This document shows positions 36,558-46,599 of a DNA stretch of 64,000 nt, in pieces. Below the pieces are notes generated by a model. The model ran no database searches. It was not told the DNA's origin and saw only the letters and a program-made list of their open reading frames with translations. Made by a program: the position numbers and the translations under genes. Every line of letters begins with the position of its first letter. Position 1 is the first letter of the stretch. Origin of the DNA: Calendula officinalis (lineage: Eukaryota > Streptophyta > Magnoliopsida > Asterales > Asteraceae); assembly GCA_963853835.1 (NCBI GenBank), contig OY970828.1:63976861-64040860 (forward strand), in the 5' to 3' direction.

Positions 36558-37659
36558 TATGTTTTTTCAATGTATGCTTCATAGGGCTACGATAAGAAGT
36601 GTTTAATGTTACTTAATAATCTATTTAGTTTACTCATTTTGACCTTGCTATAATTTCTCTTTTATTAAAAAGGTTAATAAAAGGTTATTGTCAATTTAAA
36701 GGAGGACAAAAATTGTACAATGAATAAGTTATGAGAACAAGATTCTGGAGCAATAAGTGGGACAATAAGGGGACTCGATATAATAGATCAAGCTAAAGCC
36801 AAACTCAAAAGCCGCATGCCAATAAACTATTTCATGTGTTGATTATTAGAGAGCTCGGCTCAGTTTTCTAGGCTTGAGTCCATTTGGATTTATTTTGATT
36901 AGGATTTCCTATGAATCATGATTGTTATTTATATGAGATCTATAATGTTTCAATCAATCAAAATACAATTTTCAATTCTTATTTCAATGTTTTACATAGT
37001 ATGCTCAAGAAAAAAACGATCAGAGTAAAATCATTCTTCTGTCTCAGGCTAATCACATGTGATCCAGAAGGATCTCGTTCTTTAGTTTTATTTCTTATTT
37101 CATCTCAATTAGGGGTTTAATCCCATTAATATTAGTTTATTTTCATTTTCTCTTTAGATTTTCTAGTAGTTTCTATAGAAAGAAAGAAAACAACGTTAAG
37201 TCCAAAATTTCTATGTTAATTCTTTTGTTTTTGATTTGTTGATCTTGTTAAATCGTTATGTGTGACCATCTTTTTTTTTCTTGTCATAAGAACTACATAA
37301 TTAAATTTGTTGCTTGTTTCCTTTTCTTTTATGCTTTCACGACTTAAAGAAAACCCAACCTTATCGTTTTGCGACCATGCCACATCAACAAAATAATTTT
37401 GGTTATTATTTTGAGTTTCTTGTCGAGATCCACGACTCTATATCTTTAATTTTCTTTAATGGTCATAATCTCTTTTTATCTCCTTTTGAATTTCTTGAGT
37501 CACGGCTTTAGTTCTTTTGTTTTAATTGTTTTTATGCTTTAGTTTAATAGTTGTCGTGCCCTAATCCACATTTTAATATGTTTTTATTTCATGTTAAGAA
37601 CTACGACTCTATCTCTCTTCTTTTTTTTGAAGCCACATGCTTGGGAATTACTTTAATCT
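36558..37659. other. Intergenic, possible LTR relic
   Basis: No gene is supported. Positions 36897-36975 (ATTGTTATTTATATGAGATC and following) resemble 46070-46150 and look like the end of a decayed retrotransposon LTR. The rest is T-rich. Confidence 0.35.
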
Positions 37660-38030
37660 ATTACTAATGGCTAGTGGTAAAAGCGTCTAACAGGGGTGTC
37701 TTTGAGGAGGTGCAACAGGTGCAGCCGCACAGGGCCACTATTTCGGAGGGGGCAAGTTGGCCCTTGCGAACAGCTTGATGCACTATCTCCCTTCAACCCT
37801 TTGAGCGAAATGCGGCCCAATTTTTTATATACATCCTATTTATAATCTTAAAATTTTAAGTCAACTTAAAAAGTTAACATGAAAAAAGATTAGAAAGCCA
37901 ATTTTTTTTAATATATCTTGTATTTAGGGGCCCATTTTCTTATATTCGCACAGGGCCTTCGAAATCTCGGAGACGCCCCTGGCGTCTAATATGATGTCCT
38001 AGAGGTTACAAGTTCGATATCTTACGTAGG
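37660..38030 (+). mobile_element. tRNA-derived SINE interrupted by a hAT-type element
   Basis: An A-box-like TGGCTAGTGGTAAAAGCG at 37668-37685 and a B-box-like GGTTACAAGTTCGATATC at about 38004-38021 would stand at tRNA-like spacing once the insertion at 37691-37981 and one copy of its duplication are ignored. Confidence 0.55.
37691..37981. mobile_element. hAT-type MITE (291 bp) inside the SINE
   Basis: The termini CAGGGGTGTCT and AGACGCCCCTG are inverted copies with a mismatch. A perfect 8-bp duplication GCGTCTAA flanks it (37683-37690 and 37982-37989). Confidence 0.9.
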
Positions 38031-38361
38031 TTAACTATTTACTATATAGTAATGGAAAGGTTTGGAAATGGTCATGACAACGCTTAGGTTACGTGCCTTA
38101 CGAGCAAAGCTCGATCACCACACAAGCCTCATTATAAACGAGATAATACCTTTTAAAAATAATATTAATATGTTCTTTTCTTTTTGTTGATTCGTTGTGT
38201 TTATAAAACCATATGCTTTCTAGTTCTATACTTCATTTCCCTTTCGAAAGAAAGAAGTTAAATAGTGGTTACTAGATTCATGATTTCGGAGTGAATAAAA
38301 ACGTTCTTATTAGTTGTTATGGTTAACGTTGACTTGATTTACACTACAAGAAATCAAATGA

Positions 38362-38575
38362 ACTTGATTAAAACGGGGTTTGTCTAACTCATGCCCTTAG
38401 GACATGAGATAAGAAGTGTTTAATTAACTCAAAATTTCGTTATTTCATATTAGTTCATCTTATTTTTTACATGTATTAATTGCATTTGTGAACAAAAATG
38501 GTAAATTTACTTCATTGAACACTTATTATCTTATGCCCTTAGGGCATGAGTTAGAAAAACCCTTAAAACAAAGTT
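38362..38575. repeat. Small inverted-repeat element with palindromic ends
   Basis: The left end (TCTAACTCATGCCCTTAGGA) and the complement of the right end (TCTAACTCATGCCCTAAGGG) match, and continue with GATAAG/GATAATAAGTGTT. Each end is itself palindromic around CCTTAGG. There is no coding content. Confidence 0.6.
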
Positions 38576-38609
38576 GGAATAACAATACAGAAGAGACCAA
38601 AGAATCAGG

Positions 38610-38684
38610 ATCCCGCGTCTCTTGAAGGAAAGAAACAGAGGACAACTGAGTAACTATAAAGCTAAGTCCCTAGGAGTTGAAAGG
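38610..38684 (+). promoter_or_regulatory. Severed U2 snRNA promoter (USE plus TATA), left of the LTR retrotransposon
   Basis: ATCCCGCGTCT at 38610-38620 matches 8 of 11 positions of the plant snRNA upstream sequence element RTCCCACATCG. TATAAA stands at 38655-38660, with exactly 34 bp between, the spacing known for Pol II-type plant snRNA genes. Without the retrotransposon the TATA box would sit 31 bp before the first base of the U2 copy at 43741. Confidence 0.7.
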
Positions 38685-39363
38685 TGATGAGGTTAGTAGG
38701 GATTACCCTATTTATATATAGGTAATTCCCAAAACCTAAATGATGATGGGCTTGTATGCTCACAAGCCCACGTCACAATTTGATCTGTCAATATTCGAGC
38801 CCATGCTTTTTGTCACGAGCCAAGCCGTCCGCCCGTCAAGTTATGACCCTATGACCACCTGTCAAGTTATGATTATGACCGCCTGTCAAGTTATGACCGC
38901 CCGTCAAGTTATGACCGCCTGTCAAGTTATGACCGCCCGTCAAGTTATGACCGCCTGTCATGACCGCCCGTCAAGTCACCTGTCATGATGGTCAGTGCGT
39001 GACGCCGTCATAATGGCGTTTCATGAAGCAGTCATAACAGTAAGGCGTTACACCAGTAAGGCGTTACACGATCATTGACGTTGTCATAATGGCGCTTCAT
39101 GACTGCTTTATTGCAGTCATGATGGGCCAACGTTCCATATACCTGGCCATATAAATACCTGGCCTAACTCATTGTCGAACACACACTGAGACAGGATCAA
39201 AGAAGCCTAAAACACAGAGTTAGCACACTCTCACTTTCACCTCGCACTCAATCTTGATCACCCTAGGTTCGCCAAGAACTTGTTGGGTCTGCACTGTGAT
39301 CATCACAGGAGATCCAAGGTTGACGTCGCATAATCCTCGTGTTTGACAATCGTTGCTCGAACA
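38685..39363 (+). repeat. 5' LTR
   Basis: The LTR contains a run of 17-18-bp units (GTCAAGTTATGACCGCC) from about 38836 to 38975, and a TATAAATA at 39150-39157 as probable core promoter. A second short duplication (GTAAGGCGTTACAC) lies at about 39040-39070. The 679-bp length equals that of the 3' LTR. Confidence 0.95.
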
Positions 39364-39454
39364 TTGGCGCCATCCGTGGGACACGTTTTTAAACGGCGTT
39401 TCACTTTTCCAAACTTTTTTTTCTTTTTCCCTTCTCAGTAATCAAACCGTTTCT

Positions 39455-41141
39455 ATGGCGGATACACAACCATCGCTGATCACTTCTTCATCGCCGTTAA
39501 TAATCACTACCGTGACTACGACTATACCCGAGGCGGTGATAACCTCGCCTAGTCGTATCATGGAACCATACGTCGATTCTGAGTGGACAATGTCAGATGT
39601 CAGGCCGACACGAGGGTATCCCTCTTTAACAAGTCCGCTTTTCTCCACAAGGCTGGTTGGATCAAGTTCGTTTACCTCACCACAGCCAGTGACGCCCATC
39701 CCTTCATTTCAGCCTCTTTTGTCCCACGGGACAAGCTCTCAGGAGGATGACACGGATCCGATTAGACAGCCTGCTTCCAACTCTCCACAGGCCGCTACTC
39801 CAGGGGTTCGGGAGGATCCAATTGTGGAGTTACTACGAAGATTGGCTCAGAGTGCTCAGCCACCACCATCGCCTCCTCCACCACCTACTTCATCGGACTT
39901 GTTGTCTCAGTTGGTAGCGGCGTTGCGCCCAGCACCGCAGCCAACGGTTGTTTAACCAGTCGATCCGTTGTCACAATTACTGGAGCAGTTAAGACAACCA
40001 CCCATTCACACCCCACCACCACAGCCACCACAGGACACCTCTAATGACATGTTGCGCGTGCTGCAAGCGCTCGTGTCCGCAGCCGCACCACCCTGAGCGG
40101 CCACTATGCCTTTGTCGGTGGTCAGTTCGAAGTTTTGTGACTAGGTGGCCAGATTTCCACTCCCTGACAAACAAAAAGTTTCGTCCATCGTTGGCACTTA
40201 CGACGGTACACGAGATCCTGATGACCACCTTGCTCTTTTTGAACAGGCCATTATGACAGAGAAATGGCTAGACCCGGTCGCTTGTCACATGTTCCCTGGC
40301 ACGTTGCAGGGTTTCGCTCGTGATTGGTTTGCTGACTTACCGGAGAGAAGTATTCAAGACTTTGCAGATCTAAAGGCTAAATTTGTAACTCACTTTGTCC
40401 AGCAAAAGAAGCAGCAGAGAACTCATATAGAAGCACATTTGTTGCGACAAAGGGAAGGCGAGGGGTTACGCGACTTCATTCAGCGTTACACGCAGGAGTG
40501 CCAGAAAATTGTCGCCGAAAGTCAGCAAATTTCGGGCTTTACTCTCTCTGCTTCCAGGACAACTGCAGGAAAAGTTAATCAAGAGAACTCCAATTACTTT
40601 CAAAGAAGCCACGGACAGGGCATATGATTATCTAAGGTCAAAAGAAACTGTCTCCCTGACAAGAGAGGTAGGCGGCAAGTCATGGACCGACACGTCAGAT
40701 CGCAGGCATGATGCTCTAACTGGTGACCATCAACGAGATGAAAGGAGCAACCGGAGGTTTGGCCCATACGATAAACATCCGTCTGAGCGTGCTCTTAGCA
40801 AAACACCAAAAGAAATCTTGATAACAGAGCAGGTGTGCGCTACCTTCACACCTCCACCCCAGATGGAGCATAGGTCAGGTACGAAAAACATGAATAAATA
40901 CTGTGATTTCCATGAAGATCATGGACACGACACGAATGTCTGTAGAGAGCTAAAAAGGGAAATCAGGCGGGCTTTGGAAGAAGGCAAACTTGAACACCTT
41001 GTCCCTGGCGCTAAGCAGCAAGCAAATAAACCTCCACTTAAGAAGAGTTATGCCTGGCAAAAGAAGGGGGAAGACACAGAACATCCCGGACCACCTGATG
41101 GCCATATTCTCATGATACATGAGGGAGCCAATATTAACTGA
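39455..41141 (+). pseudogene. Retrotransposon gag, broken by three stops and a frameshift
   Basis: The frame opens at the ATG at 39455 with a Pro/Ser/Thr-rich N-terminal part. In-frame stops are TAA 39953, TGA 40094 and TAG 40142. It resumes with VARFPLPDKQKVSSIVGTYD, then the gag core (DPDDHLALFEQA, GTLQGFARDWFADLP, DFADLKAKFVTHF, LRDFIQRYTQEC). A frameshift at about 40510-40550 leads into ITFKEATDRAYDYL and ends with a zinc-knuckle-like CDFHEDHGHDTNVC (C-x2-H-x4-H-x4-C pattern), stopping at 41141. The product would be the capsid protein of Ty3/Gypsy elements. Each stop is one C-to-T step from a Gln or Arg codon, which would fit decay by cytosine methylation. Confidence 0.85.
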
Positions 41142-43055
41142 CCTATCAAGGTGCGATAGTCTTTCTGTCATTTTTTCCTTTATGTTTTCAATACATGTTT
41201 CCAAGCACATAGAATGTCATGGTCATGCATGAAACTGGCGATAATAGCATTTGGTCTGATCTTGTATCCCAATATTATCTCACAATATCATTTTTCTATG
41301 GTTTTTGCATAAACAAATAAATATTGAAGTAAGGATTCAATACAAAAAGCATAAGGCCACAATAGACATCTTAGTCTAAAGCCAAACATGCACTTTCATT
41401 ACGTACAATGTTACAACTTGAGCACGCATGTGCATGTACACAACTACGAACATAGTTCAATACAACATGTATGAAGCCAAGAAAGACAACCTTGTCTGGC
41501 CAAATAACATACAATCATACTCGTCTTTTAATCTACTTGATAAAAGATAAGCACTTCTCACTGGGAAGCGACAATCCTCGCGAGTATACAAAGTAAAGGT
41601 TAACCAACAAAAGTGCCATTGGCACAGTGTCACAGGCACAATATGAAGCATACATCAGAGATACCCAAATCTACCCAGGTCATTGGCATACAAAAGCATC
41701 ATGGGCTCTCAAGAAAGTGTCATACGAACAACCAAATATACACACTGTCATGCACCTACCGCCGGTCACCGCCTAACACCGCGTACATAGTTAATTATTT
41801 AAGCGTACAAAAAAGTTGGCTAAAACTCTCGGCCTAACACCGCCGGTCACCGCCTACCGCCGGTCCATGGCTACGCAATGGCTACCACCGGTCGGGACCT
41901 TTAAATCGCCGGTTCGGACGAAACCCAAAGCCGGCGGACGAAACTCAAAACCGCCGGTCGGGACCTTTAAACCGCCGGTCCGGACGAGAACCAAAACCGC
42001 TGGTCGGGACGTTTAAACCGCCGGCCCATTACAACCCTAAACTGCCCGTTACGCTAAACCCCCTATCTCACCCGGTCCGCTAAACCCTAACCCTCGGCAG
42101 CACCCTAAACCGCCGTCGATCAACACCAACCCTAACCCTACGACCGCCGGTCTCTGCTTGCCCCCTACGACCGCCGGTCTCGACTGCTTGCCGGTCTGCG
42201 TGAACTAGGAAAGCCTGCATGAATGTGACCGCCGGTTCTGCATGAATGGTGACCGCCGGTCTGCATGAATGGTAATCGCCGGTCTCGCTTGTTTAGCCCC
42301 TACGATCGCCTGCGCTTGCTTTTACCGCCGGTTCCAACCCTAAATCGACGGTTCACTAAGCCTAAACCCTAATCCGCCGGACTTATGCTAAAACGCCGTC
42401 GGTCCGCTGTCGAAGACCACCGGTCGGCCGGTATTAATCAACTTGCGATCGTCGGTATTAATCAACTTACGGTCGCCGGTATTAATCAACTTGCGATCGT
42501 CGGTATTAATCAACTTACGGTCGCCGGTATTAATCAACTTGCGTCGGTATTAATCAAGTTACGAAACCGCCGGTCTGCCTTGGGCAGCCGACCGACCCCC
42601 GTCCGCCGGTCTGCCTTGGGCAGCCGACCGACCCCCGTCCGCCGGTCTGCCTTGAACAGCCGGCCAATCCGTGCATCACTTATGACCGCCGGTCTGCTTG
42701 AGCAGCCGGTTCACTAGAGCGAACGCTACAGCCCGGCGTTGTCGGATCAACGTTACAACCTGCCCGATCTGCGTCGGATCTGATCGAATTGCCGCCGGTC
42801 ATATTGTTGCCGGCCCAACTTGCCACCGCCGGTCATACTACCGCCGTTCACGAGCACATTGTTACCGTTGGTCACATTGTTACCGCCGGTCACGAACACA
42901 ATTGAGCCGATCAACTCGAGAAAAAAAAAACAAAACAAAAAAAAAAAAAGAAAAACAAAAAAATAAAAATAAAGAAGAAATCGGACGAAGACTTACGAAT
43001 GATGATAGTTACGATTGACAAACCGTTGTTTTGGCAAATCCTAACTCGGGGGGCA
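41142..43055 (+). repeat. Non-coding interior with CCGCCGGTC-rich tandem arrays
   Basis: This takes the place where pol would be. From about 41755 to 42900 the GC-rich motif ACCGCCGGTC recurs dozens of times. Within it lies a 24-bp tandem unit (GTATTAATCAACTTGCGATC and four more bases), about six copies at 42430-42560, and a 36-bp unit (CCGCCGGTCTGCCTTGGGCA and on), about three copies at 42567-42675. Open frames over it are composition artefacts. Confidence 0.75.
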
Positions 43056-43734
43056 TGATGAGGTTAGTAGGGATTACCCTATTTATATATAGGTAATTCC
43101 CAAAACCTAAATGATGATGGGCTTGTATGCTCACAAGCCCACGTCACAATTTGATCTGTCAATATTCGAGCCCATGCTTTTTGTCACGAGCCAAGCCGTC
43201 CGCCCGTCAAGTTATGACCCTATGACCACCTGTCAAGTTATGATTATGACCGCCTGTCAAGTTATGACCGCCCGTCAAGTTATGACCGCCTGTCAAGTTA
43301 TGACCGCCCGTCAAGTTATGACCGCCTGTCATGACCGCCCGTCAAGTCACCTGTCATGATGGTCAGTGCGTGACGCCGTCATAATGGCGTTTCATGAAGC
43401 AGTCATAACAGTAAGGCGTTACACCAGTAAGGCGTTACACGATCATTGACGTTGTCATAATGGCGCTTCATGACTGCTTTATTGCAGTCATGATGGACCA
43501 ACGTTCCATATACCTGGCCATATAAATACCTGGCCTAACTCATTGTCGAACACACACTGAGACAGGATCAAAGAAGCCTAAAACACAGAGTTAGCACACT
43601 CTCACTTTCACCTCGCACTCAATCTTGATCACCCTAGGTTCGCCAAGAACTTGTTGGGTCTGCACTGTGATCATCACAGGAGATCCAAGGTTGACGTCGC
43701 ATAATCCTCGTGTTTGACAATCGTTGCTCGAACA
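43056..43734 (+). repeat. 3' LTR, ending 6 bp before a U2 snRNA copy
   Basis: The same 679-bp sequence as the 5' LTR with one visible difference. Its TATAAATA (43521-43528) points at the U2 copy starting at 43741, so LTR read-out transcripts would run into it. Confidence 0.95.
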
Positions 43735-43740
43735 AAAGGC

Positions 43741-43953
43741 ATACCTTTCTCCGCCTTTTGTATAAGATCAAGTGTAGTATCTGTTCTTATCAGTTTGTTC
43801 TTATCAGTTTAATATCTGATATGTGAGTCATCAGTTCACTCGATATTAATCTTATTTTTTATGTGAAAAAAATCTATTACAATAGCTTGCTAATTGGGGT
43901 CTTTACGAGTCGCCTTCGTGTTGCATTACTGATTTGGCTTGGCTCACCCCTCC
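43741..43953 (+). pseudogene. U2 snRNA copy A, cut from its promoter and altered
   Basis: The sequence starts ATACCTTTCTC and keeps the branch-site-pairing region (GTGTAGTATC) and the end GGCTCACCCCTCC of a U2 snRNA. It is damaged by a 14-bp tandem duplication (GTTCTTATCAGTTT twice, about 43782-43810) and by changes in the 5' stem-loop (CTCCGCC, TTTTGTATAAG). Its promoter lies 5 kb away on the other side of the retrotransposon. U2 would normally pair with the intron branch site in the spliceosome. Confidence 0.85.
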
Positions 43954-44292
43954 AATTCTAAATTAAAACTTAAGTTAAAACTTAAAAATTAGAGTTGACA
44001 GTTGACGTTAATGTTTGTTAAATCATTTGTTTTAAGCTATGAACAATGTTTAATTAAGCAATTCTGATGAGTAACGTCAATTTATTGCTCCATTAATTAT
44101 TTGTGTTTCCTTGGTCTCTTGTGTATAGCTTATTTTATGGTTCAAATTTGAAAAGCTTGCCTGAAACTCTTTGCTCGGCTTTGGTTGAAAATAGAGATCA
44201 AAATTGCTTTAATGAGACATTGACGTCCAATCAATAGTAATCCTAATATATTTGTTTGAAGGTTTGTTGCTATTAAGTTTTAACTTGTAATT

Positions 44293-44489
44293 GGAGGGGT
44301 GAGCCAGGCAAAGGCAGTAGTGCAACGCCTAAACAACTCACAAAGATCCCAATAGCAAGCTATTGTGATGGATCTTTCCCCATAAAAAAAAAGATTAATT
44401 TCAAGTGAGCTGATGACTCACATATCAGATATTAAACTGATAAGAACAGATACTACACTTGATCTTAGCCAAAAGGCCGAGAAAGGTAT
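44293..44489 (-). ncRNA. U2: U2 spliceosomal snRNA, apparently intact (197 nt)
   Basis: On the minus strand the first ~67 nt read as canonical U2: ATACCTTTCTCGGCCTTTTG at the start, then the branch-site-pairing GTGTAGTATC. Later stems are paired: stem IIb GTGAG/CTCAC, stem III GATCC/GGATC with CAATAGC/GCTATTG, stem IV GTGAG/CTCAC. A U-rich Sm-type site (AATCTTTTTTTTT) lies between. Length is within 1-2 nt of plant U2. Immediately 3' there is CA-N6-AGTTAAA, which fits the plant snRNA 3' box CA(N)3-10AGTNNAA. It is convergent with copy A. Confidence 0.92.
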
Positions 44490-44512
44490 GATGTATTACT
44501 TCGTGAGACTTG

Positions 44513-44566
44513 GTTTTTGTAGCTACTCAGCAGTTCTATGTTTCTTTCCTTCATGCAATGTGGGAT
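44513..44566 (-). promoter_or_regulatory. U2 snRNA promoter: USE and TATA-like element
   Basis: On the minus strand ATCCCACATTG (44566-44556) matches 10 of 11 bases of the snRNA upstream sequence element. TACAAAAA begins at 44521, leaving exactly 34 bp between them and lying 32 bp before the RNA start. The TATA box has one deviation (TACA for TATA), so activity may be reduced. Confidence 0.75.
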
Positions 44567-44994
44567 TCTGATTCCATGTTCTCTTATGTAAACTTTTAAG
44601 GGTTCATCCATTGAGCATCAAAGTTAACCATGTGAACCTCCACAGTCAACTAAATTATATTATGGTGGAAATCAAAACCAAACTACAATACTTAAATTAT
44701 CACAATATAATATAGTGTTTTGCTAACCATTGACCTTAGCACAATGACTAAGGATAATAATGTACTGATAGTTAAGCATAACTGCCTGAGTTGGTTATTA
44801 AAATGCACGGGGTTAGTTTTTTTATGGTTTGTGTACATCGGCTCTGATGACTGAAAAATGACAATAAACCATTTGTAGTTTGTAATTGTAGTTTTGAAAC
44901 TAACTTTCCAGGTCTAATTTTAATTGAAGAAGGTGAAAAGCTACTTAACAAACATATAAAGAACAAAAAAAACATAATTTATAACTAAAAAATT

Positions 44995-45199
44995 AAGAGG
45001 TAAGTCAGGCTAAGCTAGTAGTGCAACCACCAAAGCGACTCGTAAATACCTCAATAGCAAACTATTGTGACAGGTTTTTCCTCATGAAAAATAAGATTAA
45101 TATCTAATGAATCGATGACTCACATATCAGATATTAAGATATTATAATGATAAATACAGTGCCCACATTTGATCTTTGCCTAAAGGCCGAGAAAGGTAT
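44995..45199 (-). pseudogene. U2 snRNA copy C, degenerate
   Basis: The minus strand starts ATACCTTTCTCGGCCTTTAG and keeps the order of U2 features (CTGATATGTGAGTCATCGAT, Sm-like T-run, TTGCACTACTAGC near the end). The branch-pairing region is damaged (CACTGTATTTATC instead of AGTATCTGTTCTTATC). A TATAAG-like word lies at about -30 but no USE is seen. Confidence 0.8.
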
Positions 45200-45291
45200 A
45201 CTTAATAAATCCACGGACCTTGAATCTTATACCATTTCCCTCTACTTCTTGTTTAGGTCAAAACTATTGAACATGAGCAGAATAAACGAAC

Positions 45292-45433
45292 CTAATAAAC
45301 GAACCTTATACCTTAAACTCTAAACCCTTGCTACCAATAGGTCTCGAGTTTGATTCCTAGCAGAATAAACGAACCCTAAACCTTAAACTCTAAACCCTTG
45401 CTACCAATAGGTCTCGAGTTCGATTCCTAGCAG
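45292..45433 (+). repeat. Two-copy tandem duplication, unit about 70 bp
   Basis: AATAAACGAACC...CTTAAACTCTAAACCCTTG...GGTCTCGAGTT occurs at 45292-45363 and again at 45364-45433 with few changes. Each copy ends in a tRNA B-box-like GAGTTYGATTCC, so the source may be a SINE tail. Confidence 0.6.
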
Positions 45434-45529
45434 CAGCATCATTTTGTTTTGAAATCTAGAATTAAAGACCTACCGAAAATTGAAAGGAGAAATTAAGACC
45501 TACTATATATAGTAGGGCGTAAATGTGTT

Positions 45530-46160
45530 ATAAGTAGTAATAGATTCGTATTTGCTTTTGGTGTTACATTTGAAGAAATTAAAGAACTATCCGTTCGCTA
45601 GCAGATGTCTTCATCAAGGTCAAACATTGATCTTCAGTATTAAAATGTTTAACTCCAGTCTCGAGCTTTCGCGATTTCATCGGACTGCATGGGAGTATTA
45701 GAGGCCCCATCCCAATTGTCTATCCTTGAGTGCATTGGGGATTGTTTTAGGGGTTAGCATTTGGGTCAAAAAAACTTAACCGAACCAAAACCCAAGAAAA
45801 CCGAATCGAACTGAACCGAAAATATGTAATCGGTTCGATTTTCAGTTTTGAAAATTCATCATTCTGGTTTGGTTCTATCGGTTTCGGTTTGTTTCAATTC
45901 TTGGATAGAGATGAGCATTTAGGCTAAAAAAAAACAGAACCGAACCAAAACCAAACACATGTAATCGATTCGGTTTCAGTTTTAAAATTTCATCATTTTC
46001 GGTTTCAGTTCTATTGGTTTCGATTTGATTCGATTTCAGGACCATGCTCACCCCTAGTATTTTTTATTAGGGTTTCTTATAAATCACGATTGCTATTTAT
46101 ATGAGATCTTGTAATGCTTCATTCAATCAATATAAAATTCTCAATAATTTTCAATGTTTC
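45530..46160 (+). mobile_element. Possible decayed Copia-type retrotransposon 3' end
   Basis: CTAGCAGATGTCTTCATCAAG at about 45598-45618 reads LADVFIK, close to the Copia RNase H C-terminus (LADxFTKxL). It is followed by AACCGAACC-rich sequence and by an LTR-like ATTGCTATTTATATGAGATC (about 46090) also present near 36920. Support is weak. Confidence 0.35.
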
Positions 46161-46599
46161 ACACTAATATCTTAGTTTTCACACTTCTTTTAATGGGATA
46201 CTGATCCCTCGTTAGATCCAAAATTTGCACCCATTTTGAAAACAAATTGCACTAAGAATGAGATCTATGGGACAACATACATGGATTGTGAGATAATGTT
46301 CTATCACACCAAAAAATTACTGCATTTCTATGTTTTTGTCAATTAATGCAAACTTTCAGCTTCCAATTCTACAGTTTAACCTAATTCATAAGGTTAACAT
46401 ACAAAAAAACACAAACTCTCAGAAGAAAACCAGATTTTACAAACAATATACAAAACCTTCAATTGGTGCTCAATTTCAGTCTATAACAATAACCAACTCA
46501 ACTACATTCAAACATCTTACTTTCTGCAGATTATGCATTTTAAATTCAAATTTCCTCATCTTAGGCATTTCATTGTTTTGAATTGCACAGAATGTTTCT

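Larger units (their letters stand above)
38685..43734 (+). mobile_element. Non-autonomous LTR retrotransposon, gag only (TR-GAG-like), 5050 bp
   Basis: Two 679-bp LTRs (38685-39363 and 43056-43734) start TGATGAGG and end CGAACA. By eye they differ at one base only (GGGCC versus GGACC). A perfect 5-bp target duplication AAAGG flanks the element (38680-38684 and 43735-43739). The primer-binding site TTGGCGCCATCCGTGGGAC follows the 5' LTR directly. A G-run polypurine tract (CTCGGGGGGCA) precedes the 3' LTR. The interior holds only a decayed Ty3/Gypsy-type gag. No protease, reverse transcriptase, RNase H or integrase motif is seen, so it must depend on enzymes supplied by another element. Confidence 0.95.

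Noticed and set aside
42385..43018. Open frames with repeated INQLAIVG and RSALGSRPTPV
   Set aside because: They are direct translations of the 24-bp and 36-bp tandem repeats in the retrotransposon interior.
45330..45433. Possible tRNA genes at the GAGTTYGATTCC words
   Set aside because: Only a B-box-like stretch is present; there is no A box or cloverleaf at the right distance.
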